A stretch of 34,927 nt of DNA from Bacteroidia bacterium (GCA_025999935.1 BNXY01000030.1:1-34927); one strand, 5' to 3'; shown: positions 9,129-17,367, counted from the stretch's first letter. Notes: generated from the sequence alone by a model not told the origin. Numbers and translations: made by a program.

Positions 9129-11030
9129 ATGAAAAAAATAATATATTTTATTGCGACAATCCTCATGTTGAGCAGCATGCCGGCATGTGTAGATTTGGAT
9201 ACCGCACCTTACGCAGAAATCACGGGCGGTAACATGTGGTCAACCGAAAGCCTTGTCGAAAAAGGGGTGACCGGTGTTTATACCTCTTTGAAGAAACCTA
9301 TATACAGTAGTAGTATGGTAGGAGCAGGCCTTTGGGTCGGTTATTACGGATTAGATGTATTGGGTATGTCAGGATCAAGCCGTTTAGGAATGAACGGACT
9401 GTTTACAACGAGTGTAAACCCGGGCAACAGTTACTTTTCCGATACATGGAAATGGTATTATGATGGTATTCACCGGGCGAATGCGGCTATTGCCAATATT
9501 CCTAATGCCAAGATGGATGAAGGTAAAAAAGCGAAACGCTTGGCTGAAGTAAAAGTATTGCGTGCGTTCTTTTATGGTCGTTTGAACGAAATCTTCGGAA
9601 ACGGCGGATTTGGAGTGCCTCTCTACTTGGAACCCATCTCAGCAGATGAATGTATACGAACACAAACTCCCGAAGCGGAAATTTGGGCGCAGGTCATCAA
9701 AGACCTCACTGAAGCGATCGACGAACCTAACTTGCCGAACAACGATATTCAAGGCGAAGGCCGTGTCGGCAAGGGTTGCGCTTATGCGTTGCGTGGTCAC
9801 GCCTACCTGCTTACGAAAAAATATGCCGAAGCGGCTGCCGACTTTGCTAAGGTAGAAGATTGCGGTTATAAATTGTTTACAGGCGCAGGCGCTAACAGCT
9901 ACAAGCAACTCTTCAAAGAAGCCAACGAACGCTGCGAAGAGATGATTTTAAGTATCCAGTACATTGCCGATGCCAGTGGCGGCGCAGGCGGTTATGGCTC
10001 AACTTTACAGAAATACGTGGCTGCTTTCCAACAAGGCTCTAAGGATTCCCGCGGTTGCTGGACGGATATTCGTATCGCTCCCGCTGTGGTAGATTTGTAT
10101 GAAGTAGTTAATCCTGACGGTAGCGTAAAATCATTCAATTGGTCGGACTATATCCCCGAATGGGAAAGCACTGCTGTGAGTGATCGTAAAGTTTTCTTTG
10201 TTCGTAATACACTGTATAAAGGAGAGCCTATCCACAGTACGGTTACCAACATAATCAACGGCAACACGGGACTCGGCAATTTGTCCGGAGCTGTAAAAGC
10301 GCTTTACTTGCCGGAAGGTAACGAGGAACGTATTAAGAAAGCGTATGAAAGCCGCGACCCTCGTTTGGCATTTAATGTGATTACTCCTTATGCGGAATTT
10401 TTGGGAGTGAACAGCAACTCTACTGCGGAAGGCACTTATGTCTATCGTTGGCCGGTACCCGGTAAACCTTATTTCAACGATGCTGCATCCGAAGGCAACT
10501 ATAGAGAGGGCTACACACCCAGTGGATCTGCCAATGCACAAGCGGAGTTGGTATATATCCACCGCAAATTTGTGGGTGAAGGACTTGAATTTGCTTACCG
10601 CGAAATCAATCCGATTGACGAACCGCTTATTCGTTATGCCGATGTGTTGCTACAATGGGCGGAAGCATTAGTAGAGGCAAACGATTTGGCAGGCGCCAAA
10701 GCAAAAGTGAAATTAGTGCGCGACCGTGCAGGTATCGCTACGCCGGATGCTTCATTTGCCAATCAAACCGTAGCGCGCAATTATGTGCGTGACGAACGTC
10801 GCCGTGAATTTGTAGGAGAAGGCATCAACTTTTTCGACGAAATGCGCTGGCGTACATTGAAGGAAACCAAGTTTGACCGGAAATTCGTGGAACAAGTCCA
10901 TGGCGGACAGGTCAGCACCGGAGGAACCTACAACTGGATTGGCGATCAATGGTACACTTGGCCGGTACCCCGTACAGAAATCGAACGCAACCCAAATCTG
11001 AAACGGACTCCGGGTTGGGTATATGAATAA
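9129..11030 (+). CDS. SusD/RagB-family surface lipoprotein
   Basis: 633 residues. An upstream in-frame ATG at 9117 overlaps the susC stop, but the ATG at 9129 begins a standard lipoprotein signal (MKKIIYFIATILMLSSMPAC, Cys20), so it is preferred. The mature start VDLDTAPYAEITGGNMWST is typical. LRAFFYGRLNEIFGNGGFGVPLYL is the SusD TPR-core motif, and RDERRREFVGEGINFFDEMRW is the conserved C-terminal motif; it ends in NLKRTPGW. It should be the ligand-binding lid of the receptor encoded just upstream. It is longer than the first SusD and clearly diverged from it. No third lipoprotein follows; the operon closes at the palindrome at 11042-11069. Confidence 0.96.
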   Translation: MKKIIYFIATILMLSSMPACVDLDTAPYAEITGGNMWSTESLVEKGVTGVYTSLKKPIYSSSMVGAGLWVGYYGLDVLGMSGSSRLGMNGLFTTSVNPGNSYFSDTWKWYYDGIHRANAAIANIPNAKMDEGKKAKRLAEVKVLRAFFYGRLNEIFGNGGFGVPLYLEPISADECIRTQTPEAEIWAQVIKDLTEAIDEPNLPNNDIQGEGRVGKGCAYALRGHAYLLTKKYAEAAADFAKVEDCGYKLFTGAGANSYKQLFKEANERCEEMILSIQYIADASGGAGGYGSTLQKYVAAFQQGSKDSRGCWTDIRIAPAVVDLYEVVNPDGSVKSFNWSDYIPEWESTAVSDRKVFFVRNTLYKGEPIHSTVTNIINGNTGLGNLSGAVKALYLPEGNEERIKKAYESRDPRLAFNVITPYAEFLGVNSNSTAEGTYVYRWPVPGKPYFNDAASEGNYREGYTPSGSANAQAELVYIHRKFVGEGLEFAYREINPIDEPLIRYADVLLQWAEALVEANDLAGAKAKVKLVRDRAGIATPDASFANQTVARNYVRDERRREFVGEGINFFDEMRWRTLKETKFDRKFVEQVHGGQVSTGGTYNWIGDQWYTWPVPRTEIERNPNLKRTPGWVYE

Positions 11031-11041
11031 TTAAAATATTT

Positions 11042-11069
11042 GTAGAGGCGTTGCATGCAACGCCTCTAC
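11042..11069. repeat. 28-bp perfect palindrome, terminator-like
   Basis: GTAGAGGCGTTGCA at 11042-11055 is followed directly by its exact reverse complement (11056-11069), then TCTTTT. The stem has no unpaired loop beyond what folding forces. It lies 12 bp after the susD stop and probably ends that operon. The perfect arms suggest a repeated palindromic element as well as a terminator. Confidence 0.75.
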
Positions 11070-11085
11070 TCTTTTAAAGTTTTCT

Positions 11086-11268
11086 ATGGCTTTGCGCATT
11101 CGGAAACAACTTCCGTCATCGGCAAGGCATACTCTGTCGCAGTTAGCCGACAAGATGTTTCTGGGCATTAATACCATTCGCGACTACCGCCAAAAACTGA
11201 ATATTAAACGGAATGCCCACAACACAGCGCAACTGTTGCAGAATGCCAAGGCGTTGAAGCTGGTGTGA
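11086..11268 (+). pseudogene. Remnant of a LuxR-type response regulator, C-terminal HTH end
   Basis: An open frame of 60 codons encodes LSQLADKMFLGINTIRDYRQ, then KLNIKRNAHNTAQLLQNAKALKLV. This reads like the second half of a GerE/LuxR helix-turn-helix (usual form: KEIADKLFLSINTVRDYR..KL..). The receiver domain and the first HTH helix are absent, and the first residues (MALRIRKQLPSSARHT) do not match the family. I read it as a decayed gene. The stop codon and the following bases match those after the other fragment at 25266-25486, so the two derive from related genes. A functional short HTH peptide is possible but less likely. Confidence 0.6.
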
Positions 11269-11296
11269 GAAATTATTGTTTGTCTGCATATCTTTT
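11263..11296 (+). repeat. 34-bp direct repeat after a response-regulator remnant, copy 1
   Basis: Matches 25481-25514 at 32 of 34 positions (differences at 11271 and 11273). It begins inside the last codon region of the remnant, spans its TGA stop and continues 28 bases beyond, into the prmC promoter region. Confidence 0.8.
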
Positions 11297-11306
11297 GTTA
11301 TCTTTG
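11275..11306 (+). promoter_or_regulatory. Predicted prmC-recX promoter
   Basis: TATCTTTG at 11299-11306 is a perfect TAnnTTTG -7 element; ATTG at 11275-11278 with a 20-bp spacer is a possible -33 element. It sits 35 bp before the chosen prmC start and partly overlaps the 34-bp repeat. Confidence 0.55.
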
Positions 11307-11341
11307 TCGGCGAAATGAGTTATTTGAAAAACAATGGAAAA

Positions 11342-12196
11342 ATGCAAACAACTCTCAACCTGATAAAAGCGCAATTGCAGCATCTGTATTCGGATGCTGA
11401 AATCAAAGCCTTTGGATTTTTGATATTGGAATCGGTTTGCTGCTTGGACAAACAAGCCGTTTTGCGCGACAAAGATAAGCAGTTATCTCCCAATGAACGA
11501 TTTCAAATAGGAGAAATCATCGAAAGTCTGAAAAAATACCGGCCGATACAATATATATTGGGAGAAACCGAATTTTACGGACTCCGGTTCAAAGTCAACG
11601 AAAACGTTCTGATTCCGCGTCCGGAGACGGAAGAATTGGTCGATTTGATACAATCGGATTATAGAAAGTCTCCTTTGTCCGTTTTAGACATCGGAACAGG
11701 TAGTGGCTGCATTGCCATTGCTTTGGCCAAAAATCTACCCGATGCTTCCGTTTATGCCTTGGATATTTCGGAAAAAGCCTTGGAAATTGCCCGGCAAAAT
11801 GCGGAACGAAACCGGGTAAATGTGCATTTTTTCCAACAGGATATTTTAGCGGATTTTCCGGCAAATTCTTCCGGAGATTTACCGGAAAAATGGGATATTA
11901 TCGTCAGTAACCCGCCTTATGTTACGCCGGAAGAAAAGCGGGCGATGTCGAAAAATGTATTGGATTATGAGCCGCATCAGGCGCTTTTTGCGCCTCAGAA
12001 AAAGCCTTTGCTTTTTTATGAACGGATTGCCGATATGGGTTTAAACCGGTTGGAGGAAAGCGGTGCGCTTTATTTTGAAACCAGCGCGCTTTATGGAAAA
12101 GAAACAGTCGGAATGTTGCGGGAAAAAGGCTATCGTTCCGTGCAATTATTGCAGGATATTTCCGGAAAAGACCGAATGATTATAGCAAGATTATGA
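11342..12196 (+). CDS. prmC: Peptide chain release factor N5-glutamine methyltransferase PrmC (HemK)
   Basis: 284 residues from the ATG at 11342, close to the usual 275-285. Starts at 11276 and 11315 are in frame, but the first lies before the predicted promoter and both add residues not typical of the family. The N-terminal helical domain (about 1-85) includes PIQYILGETEFYGLRF; the Rossmann methyltransferase core has VLDIGTGSGCIAIALAKN (SAM loop) and the diagnostic IVSNPPYV catalytic motif near residue 190, followed by LDYEPHQALFA. The enzyme methylates the GGQ glutamine of RF1 and RF2 in the cytoplasm using S-adenosylmethionine. The stop overlaps recX by ATGA, so the two are translationally coupled. 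Confidence 0.95.
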   Translation: MQTTLNLIKAQLQHLYSDAEIKAFGFLILESVCCLDKQAVLRDKDKQLSPNERFQIGEIIESLKKYRPIQYILGETEFYGLRFKVNENVLIPRPETEELVDLIQSDYRKSPLSVLDIGTGSGCIAIALAKNLPDASVYALDISEKALEIARQNAERNRVNVHFFQQDILADFPANSSGDLPEKWDIIVSNPPYVTPEEKRAMSKNVLDYEPHQALFAPQKKPLLFYERIADMGLNRLEESGALYFETSALYGKETVGMLREKGYRSVQLLQDISGKDRMIIARL

Positions 12197-12645
12197 AGCA
12201 GATAAATCCGGAACAAGCCTTGCATCGTCTGGCGGCTTATTGCAGCCGCGCCGAAAGATGCGTTTCCGATGTCCGCCGGAAAATGGAGGCGTGGGAAATC
12301 CCCTGTGAGGAACAGAGCCGGATTATCGGGCGGCTCACACAAGAAAAATTTTTGGACGAAGGCCGCTATTGCCGGGCTTTTGTCAACGATAAGTCCAAGT
12401 ATAATCATTGGGGCGCTTACAAAATTAAATACGAATTAGCCAAAAAACAAATTCCCGGACACTTAATCCGGGAAGCGTTAGAAAATATTGATTCCGAAGA
12501 AAACTTGGAACAACTCCGCCTCTTACTCGAACAAAAACGAAAATCGATAAAAGGCAAAAACGAATTTGAAATCCGCCAAAAACTCATGCGGTTCGCGGCA
12601 AGCCGCGGATTCTCGCAGGGGGAAATTGAGAAAGCGCTGGGTTGA
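12193..12645 (+). CDS. recX: Regulatory protein RecX
   Basis: 150 residues, normal RecX length. The pattern of three short three-helix repeats is visible: ALHRLAAYCSRAERCVSDVRRKM, then IIGRLTQEKFLDEGRYCRAFV with the RecX-type R-x-F-V-x-x..W-G-x-x-K-I stretch (NDKSKYNHWGAYKIKYEL), then the last repeat ending KLMRFAASRGFSQGEIEKAL. RecX binds the RecA filament and limits its activity. The ATG overlaps the prmC stop (ATGA), so expression depends on prmC translation. recA is not in the window. Pairing with prmC says little about function, as recX often sits in mixed operons in this phylum. Confidence 0.9.
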   Translation: MKQINPEQALHRLAAYCSRAERCVSDVRRKMEAWEIPCEEQSRIIGRLTQEKFLDEGRYCRAFVNDKSKYNHWGAYKIKYELAKKQIPGHLIREALENIDSEENLEQLRLLLEQKRKSIKGKNEFEIRQKLMRFAASRGFSQGEIEKALG

Positions 12646-12899
12646 TTAAAAAAAGAAAGTTTGTATCTATGTTTTCTTTAGAAGTCATGCCGAATGGAGC
12701 AGAGTGCATATTGAAAATACCCGGATTATGGATTACATCCGGGGTTACCCAAATTTAACGCCATTTCACCCGGCATCCCCACTATCAGGTAAAATTTTTA
12801 CCATAATCCCTATTTGTAGGTAGTCTAAATTAATTTTATAATCATTACCTTTGCAAAATCAATTGGATATTAAATCTGTTTAAAATAAATAGGTGTGAT
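12646..12899. promoter_or_regulatory. Intergenic region with hairpin and promoter of the hemerythrin-luxR pair
   Basis: Holds an inverted repeat CCCGGAT (12720-12726) / ATCCGGG (12737-12743) with a 10-base loop, which may end recX transcription though it lacks a T run, and TACCTTTG at 12846-12853, a perfect -7 element 46 bp before the next ATG. No convincing -33 TTTG at the expected spacing. Confidence 0.5.
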
Positions 12900-13601
12900 A
12901 TGAATAAATTCAGATTTGGAAAATACAGGGAATCCGACGCTATGAGCAACCTGATAAGCGAGAATTATCCGGCCTTGCTGGTTATGAGCCGGTTTGGCAT
13001 CGCGCTGGGCTTCGGTGAAAAATCCATCGGCGAAGTTTGCCGGAACAATCAGGTTGACACGAATACTTTTCTCGCTATCATCAATCTTATGGTCAGCGAA
13101 AACCGGATTATACAGGCTTCCGATACGAAAATTTCCGTTGAATCGCTCATCAATTACCTCCATAATTCGCACAATTATTTCCTCAATTACCGTTTGCCGG
13201 AAATTCGGGAAAAATTATCGAAAGTGTTGAATCCGGGCGAAGATGATTTGAATAAAGCCGTATTGGAATATTTTGATAAGTTTGTGGCTGAAGTCAAAAA
13301 GCACATGCTGAACGAGGATAAAAAAGTTTTTCCGTATGTAAAATCTTTGTTACGAGCGGGAAGCAAAGATAAATACAACATCGGATTCAGCAAACAGCAC
13401 GAACAGATTGAAACCCGGTTGACGGAATTTAAGAATATCTTGATTAAATATTATCCGGCGCAGAGTACCAACAAAATGAATGGTGTTTTATTCGATATTT
13501 TCAATTGCGAGAAAGATTTGGCGTCCCACAATGCGGTAGAAGAATATCTATTCCTGCCTGCCATTGTGGAATTGGAAGGTAAAACCGAAAAATTATCATG
13601 A
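12900..13601 (+). CDS. Hemerythrin-like (HHE) protein
   Basis: 233 residues. The N-terminal part (about 20-70) resembles the short ScdA/RIC-type domain: IGEVCRNNQVDTNTFLAIIN, with a single Cys47 instead of the CC pair of classical RIC proteins. The C-terminal part carries the ligand pattern of a hemerythrin four-helix bundle: H88/H91 (LHNSHNYF), H135 with E139 (KKHMLNED), H167 (SKQHEQIE) and H210 with E214 (SHNAVEEY). Such a bundle holds a diiron site that senses or carries O2 or NO, or helps repair Fe-S clusters. The stop overlaps the start of a LuxR-type regulator by ATGA, so this protein may give that regulator its signal. That link is inference; assignment to the hemerythrin fold is well supported by the spacing of the histidines. 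Confidence 0.82.
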   Translation: MNKFRFGKYRESDAMSNLISENYPALLVMSRFGIALGFGEKSIGEVCRNNQVDTNTFLAIINLMVSENRIIQASDTKISVESLINYLHNSHNYFLNYRLPEIREKLSKVLNPGEDDLNKAVLEYFDKFVAEVKKHMLNEDKKVFPYVKSLLRAGSKDKYNIGFSKQHEQIETRLTEFKNILIKYYPAQSTNKMNGVLFDIFNCEKDLASHNAVEEYLFLPAIVELEGKTEKLS

Positions 13602-14200
13602 GCTATCCCATCAGAATCGCAATTATTGAACCCTCAATTATTATCCGAAGCGGCATGTTGTCCGTCTTACATCGCCTGAACTCCCTCCAGATGGAAGTTT
13701 TTGAAATAACCGAAATGGAACAATTGAAAACGACTTTGAGTTGGCAGCGACCCGATGTATTGATAATCAATCCTTCGGTAATGGGGATTTTTTCTTTGCA
13801 GCAAATAAAAAAGGAAGTATCCAATCCGCAGTTGAAATGTATCGCCCTGCAAAATTCCCTTTCGGACAATGTCGCCTTAAAATCTTACGACGAAGTGATT
13901 TCTATCTACGATTCGGCTGACCAGATTAACGACAAACTGACAAAACTTATCTCCGAACCGGAAGAAGAGACGAAACTCGAATCGCTCACGCTCCGCGAAA
14001 AAGAAATCATCGTTTGCGTGATAAAAGGAATGACCAACAAACAGATTGCAGAGAAGTTGCACCTTTCTTCCCATACGGTTATCAGCCACCGCCGGAATAT
14101 TGCCGCCAAACTGCAAATCCACAGTACAGCCGGTTTGACGATTTATGCCATCGTGAATAAATTGGTTGCATTGGATGAAATCAGCGGGAACAAACTTTAG
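13598..14200 (+). CDS. LuxR-type regulator with a non-phosphorylatable pseudo-receiver domain
   Basis: 200 residues. Residues 5-118 have the length and order of a receiver domain, but the key residues are lost: IAIIEPS (E11-P12 in place of the acidic pair), N58 in VLIINPSVMG where the phospho-acceptor Asp should be, and no clear conserved Lys. Residues 127-190 are a good GerE/LuxR helix-turn-helix: SLTLREKEIIVCVIKGMTNK, QIAEKLHLSSHTVISHRRNI, AAKLQIHSTAGL. It should bind DNA as a dimer, controlled by something other than aspartate phosphorylation. The start overlaps the hemerythrin-like gene by four bases, which suggests a redox or gas signal passed by protein contact. No histidine kinase is near. 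Target genes are unknown; the divergent CPxC lipoprotein ends tail to tail with it. Confidence 0.9.
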   Translation: MSYPIRIAIIEPSIIIRSGMLSVLHRLNSLQMEVFEITEMEQLKTTLSWQRPDVLIINPSVMGIFSLQQIKKEVSNPQLKCIALQNSLSDNVALKSYDEVISIYDSADQINDKLTKLISEPEEETKLESLTLREKEIIVCVIKGMTNKQIAEKLHLSSHTVISHRRNIAAKLQIHSTAGLTIYAIVNKLVALDEISGNKL

Positions 14201-14676
14201 TTGATTACCCGGTATTGTCTTCCTCCACTTTCCGAAACAACTTTATACGTTTTCAGAAAAAGTTTGGTTCCGGATTGAGGTGTTCCATATCCGTTGACAA
14301 TATTGTAAACCGCCCCGCATTTTGGACAAGTAGCAGTCATTGCCATTGGAATTTCAGCCCCCGGAGCGCTTGTATTGTCGGGTTTAATTTTTATATTCCG
14401 TTGCGCCTCAACCGGACAAGCTAAATCGTATGCGAATAAATTAAGCGGTTCAACGCCCATGCCATTAATTACCAAGATTCCGCCAAATCCTATTCTATCA
14501 CTGGCTATTCTTGCTTGAGTTACTTCTTCGTAAGCCAAATTGGCATTCAGTTTATTATCCGCAAAATCCAGATTCAACAGCAAATTAACCGGTGCATAAG
14601 GAATCGTTGAATAGATTGTTTCGTCACAGGAGAAAGCCAGACAAACGAATACGATAAGGGACAATATTTTCTTCAT
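14197..14676 (-). CDS. Lipoprotein with CPxC motif, degenerate Rieske-like
   Basis: 159 residues from the start chosen at 14676, where MKKILSLIVFVCLAFSC gives a lipobox with Cys17; an in-frame start 72 bases further up would add a non-signal leader. After a variable region, ILVINGMGVEPLNLFAYDLACPVE (Cys87) and ATCPKCGAVYNIVNGYGTPQ (Cys117, Cys120) resemble the two cluster-binding loops of Rieske proteins (C-x-H and C-x2-H), but the histidines are replaced: Val89 and Cys120. It may bind zinc or an unusual iron centre, or be structural. It should be anchored in a membrane facing the periplasm or surface. It ends tail to tail with the luxR gene, overlapping by four bases. Conserved-hypothetical lipoprotein is the safe name. 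Confidence 0.75.
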   Translation of the reverse strand: MKKILSLIVFVCLAFSCDETIYSTIPYAPVNLLLNLDFADNKLNANLAYEEVTQARIASDRIGFGGILVINGMGVEPLNLFAYDLACPVEAQRNIKIKPDNTSAPGAEIPMAMTATCPKCGAVYNIVNGYGTPQSGTKLFLKTYKVVSESGGRQYRVIN

Positions 14677-14713
14677 AACTGTATAACGAAAAAAATAAAA
14701 AAATAGTATTTTT

Positions 14714-14837
14714 AGAACGCAAATGACACAAAATACGCAAATCAGCACAAATTTTATTTATTGGAAAGAAGATAGACCCGATTTTGTTAAAAATATGTTT
14801 TGCGAAAACCTGCGATTATCTGCGTCATCTGCGTTCT
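14714..14837. repeat. Imperfect inverted repeat with CTGCG repeats, possible miniature element
   Basis: Arms 14714-14729 and 14822-14837 pair at 14 of 16 positions (AGAACGCA-ATGAC-C). The right arm also holds three CTGCG words at 14810, 14820 and 14829, spaced 10 and 9 bases. No ORF lies inside. It fills the gap between the CPxC lipoprotein and the methylmalonyl-CoA operon and looks like a REP or MITE-type sequence. Confidence 0.45.
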
Positions 14838-14986
14838 TCTAATTTTCGCGTCTTCGTCCTGCCGAATTTGTAATTCTTTTGTTGTATTATTATGGTAGAG
14901 AATTTCATTGCACTTGCGGATTTCAGGTTTTATTTTTTTCTCCGAAAAAAGTTCGTTAAAAGTTTCTTTTATTAAATTTTAGGTAG

Positions 14987-14994
14987 TAACTTTG
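14987..14994 (+). promoter_or_regulatory. Predicted -7 element of the methylmalonyl-CoA decarboxylase operon
   Basis: TAACTTTG at 14987-14994 matches TAnnTTTG; a poor -33 candidate TTTC lies at 14963-14966 with a 20-bp spacer. The mce ATG is 41 bp downstream. The rest of the 14677-15035 gap holds the inverted repeat and AT-rich sequence only. Confidence 0.55.
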
Positions 14995-15035
14995 CACCTT
15001 CAAATTCAATCACATAATATTAATTGTATTAAATC

Positions 15036-15434
15036 ATGGATATTTCCCACATTGAGCACATTGGGATTGCTGTTAAAAGTATTGAAAACAGCCTTCCCTA
15101 TTACGAAAAAATATTGGGTCTTAAATGCTACAACATCGAAGAAGTAGCCGACCAAAAAGTAAAAACCGCATTCTTCAAAGTAGGACAAACGAAAATTGAA
15201 TTACTTGAACCTACTTCCGAAGAATCCACCATCGCAAAGTTTATCGAAAAGAAAGGCGAAGGCGTGCATCATATCGCTTTTGCAGTTCCCGATGTAGCCG
15301 ATGCTTTGGCGGAAGCGGAAGCAAAAGGCGTTCAACTGATAGACAAAGCCCCCCGCGGAGGCGCCGAAGGTTTGCAAATCGCTTTCCTGCATCCGAAATC
15401 AACTTGCAGCGTATTAACGGAATTATGTCAATAA
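15036..15434 (+). CDS. mce: Methylmalonyl-CoA epimerase
   Basis: 132 residues, the usual size. Two VOC-type beta-alpha-beta modules: residues 5-60 begin IEHIGIAVKSIENSLPYYEK, and 76-130 begin VHHIAFAVPDVADALAEAEA. Metal ligands typical of the family are visible: His8, His78 and Glu129 (VLTEL). The enzyme interconverts the (S) and (R) forms of methylmalonyl-CoA. Here it heads the operon whose decarboxylase uses the (S) form made from the (R) product of methylmalonyl-CoA mutase, so it links succinyl-CoA to propionyl-CoA. It lies 21 bp before mmdA. The mutase genes are not in the window. Confidence 0.96.
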   Translation: MDISHIEHIGIAVKSIENSLPYYEKILGLKCYNIEEVADQKVKTAFFKVGQTKIELLEPTSEESTIAKFIEKKGEGVHHIAFAVPDVADALAEAEAKGVQLIDKAPRGGAEGLQIAFLHPKSTCSVLTELCQ

Positions 15435-15455
15435 CAATTATTAATAATAAAATCT

Positions 15456-17009
15456 ATGAGTAGTCAATTAGATAAGGTAAAAGAACTTATTGATTTGCGG
15501 GTGCAAGCCCGTTTGGGTGGCGGAGAAAAAGCCATTGAAAAACAACATGCCCAAGGTAAATATACCGCGCGGGAACGTATTGCTATGTTGCTCGACGAAG
15601 GCAGTTTTGAAGAGTTGGATATGTTCGTAGAACATCGCTGTACCAATTTTGGTATGGAAAAGAAAAAATTCTTAGGCGACGGCGTTGTGACCGGTTATGG
15701 TACCATCGAAGGACGCTTGGTCTATGTTTTCGCACAAGATTTTACCGTAATCGGCGGCTCTTTGTCGGAAACAATGGCCTTGAAAATCTGCAAAGTGATG
15801 GATTTGGCCATGATGATGGGCGCTCCCATCGTGGGTTTGAACGACTCCGGCGGCGCACGTATTCAGGAAGGCATCAACGCCTTGGCCGGTTATGCCGAAA
15901 TTTTCCAACGCAACATCTTGGCCTCCGGCGTAGTTCCCCAAATTTCCGGCATCTTCGGCCCTTGCGCCGGCGGCGCTGTGTATTCTCCGGCTTTGACCGA
16001 CTTTACTCTCATGGTTAAGGGCGTAAGTTATATGTTCTTGACAGGTCCGGCAGTAGTAAAAACGGTAACAGGCGAAGATGTAACACAGGAACAATTAGGA
16101 GGCGCGCAAGTACACGCCACTCGTTCGGGTGTTACCCATTTTGCCGTTGACTCCGGAGAAGAAGGCCTCGCGTTGATTCGTCATTTATTGAGCTTCCTTC
16201 CGCAAAACAATCTGGAAGAAGCGCCTATTCGACCGACTAACGACCCCATCGACCGTTTGGAAGATTCTCTGAATGAAATTATTCCCGACAGCCCCAATAA
16301 ACCCTACGATATGTACGAAGTAATCGGCGCAATCATCGACGATGGAGAATTTCTCGAAGTACATGCCGATTTTGCTAAAAATATCATCGTCGGATTCGCC
16401 CGCTTCAACGGACGTTCGGTGGGTATCGTTGCCAACCAGCCCAAAGCTTTAGCCGGCGTATTGGACATCAACGCATCCCGCAAAGCCGCTCGTTTTGTTC
16501 GTTTCTGCGACGCATTCAATATACCTATCGTAACCTTAGTAGATGTTCCGGGATTCCTTCCGGGAACCGGTCAGGAATACGGCGGCGTAATCACGCATGG
16601 CGCGAAATTGCTTTATGCTTACGGCGAAGCGACTGTACCCAAAGTGACGATTACTTTGCGCAAATCTTACGGCGGCGCACATATTGTGATGAGTTGTAAA
16701 CAATTGCGCGGCGATATGAACTATGCTTGGCCTACCGCTGAAATCGCTGTAATGGGCGGTAAAGGCGCCGTAGAAGTGCTGTATGCAAAAGAAGCCAAAG
16801 CTTCGGACGACCCGGCTAAGGTTTTTGCAGAAAAAGAAGCAGAATACACAAAAGCTTTTGCTAATCCTTATAATGCAGCTAAATACGGTTATGTGGACGA
16901 TGTAATTGAACCGCGTAACACCCGTTTCCGCATCATTCGCGCCTTGCAACAATTGGCAACCAAGAAGCAAACCAATCCGGCTAAAAAACACGATAATTTA
17001 CCATTATAA
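15456..17009 (+). CDS. mmdA: Methylmalonyl-CoA decarboxylase alpha subunit (carboxyltransferase)
   Basis: 517 residues, the standard size for MmdA / propionyl-CoA carboxylase beta-type subunits. Two crotonase-like halves: the first with [40 protein letters not shown] and [16 protein letters not shown]; the second with [39 protein letters not shown] and [11 protein letters not shown]. These glycine-rich loops form the oxyanion holes that bind CoA esters and biotin. It moves the carboxyl group of (S)-methylmalonyl-CoA to biotin on the gamma subunit, after which the beta subunit releases CO2 and pumps Na+. The operon context with biotin carrier and membrane pump subunits supports decarboxylase rather than carboxylase. 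Cytoplasmic, bound to the membrane complex. Confidence 0.96.
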   Translation: MSSQLDKVKELIDLRVQARLGGGEKAIEKQHAQGKYTARERIAMLLDEGSFEELDMFVEHRCTNFGMEKKKFLGDGVVTGYGTIEGRLVYVFAQDFTVIGGSLSETMALKICKVMDLAMMMGAPIVGLNDSGGARIQEGINALAGYAEIFQRNILASGVVPQISGIFGPCAGGAVYSPALTDFTLMVKGVSYMFLTGPAVVKTVTGEDVTQEQLGGAQVHATRSGVTHFAVDSGEEGLALIRHLLSFLPQNNLEEAPIRPTNDPIDRLEDSLNEIIPDSPNKPYDMYEVIGAIIDDGEFLEVHADFAKNIIVGFARFNGRSVGIVANQPKALAGVLDINASRKAARFVRFCDAFNIPIVTLVDVPGFLPGTGQEYGGVITHGAKLLYAYGEATVPKVTITLRKSYGGAHIVMSCKQLRGDMNYAWPTAEIAVMGGKGAVEVLYAKEAKASDDPAKVFAEKEAEYTKAFANPYNAAKYGYVDDVIEPRNTRFRIIRALQQLATKKQTNPAKKHDNLPL

Positions 17010-17021
17010 ATAGTAATCATC

Positions 17022-17321
17022 ATGAGTTTTTGGAATTGGAAGCAAAAAACATTGGCGAAAGAAGCAGTTCACAAACAATCCACTGTTTCGGAACGCCAAT
17101 CCGATGAAATATTTGCTGCGATTGCAATGGCGCTGTCCGAAGCTCCGCTTACGGCGGGGCTGTCGAGCGAAATCCATGCCGTTATTGCGTTAGCGCTGTC
17201 CGAAACGATGGAATGGCACGATGTGGAAAGCAACGTTTTGACCATTCAGAATGTAGCGAACAATTATTCACCCTGGAGTTCTAAAATTTATACATTAAGA
17301 GAGTTGCCTTTAAGAAGGTAA
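17022..17321 (+). CDS. Small epsilon-like subunit of methylmalonyl-CoA decarboxylase
   Basis: 99 residues, no membrane segment. Residues 82-96 (YSPWSSKIYTLRELP) match the C-terminus of the delta-type protein at 17885-18889 (YSPWSSKIYTLREIP), and both carry an E-x-F-A-A-I-A-M-A-L block. In Veillonella the MmdE subunit is likewise a short relative of the C-terminus of MmdD and stabilises the complex, which gives the name by analogy. An internal duplication is visible: EIFAAIAMALSE (29-40) and EIHAVIALALSE (50-61). It starts 12 bp after mmdA. Likely a cytosolic assembly factor that joins the carboxyltransferase to the membrane part; catalytic role is not expected. Confidence 0.8.
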   Translation: MSFWNWKQKTLAKEAVHKQSTVSERQSDEIFAAIAMALSEAPLTAGLSSEIHAVIALALSETMEWHDVESNVLTIQNVANNYSPWSSKIYTLRELPLRR

Positions 17322-17367
17322 TGACATAAACAAATAAATAAAAAACAAATAAACAGATATATTCAAA

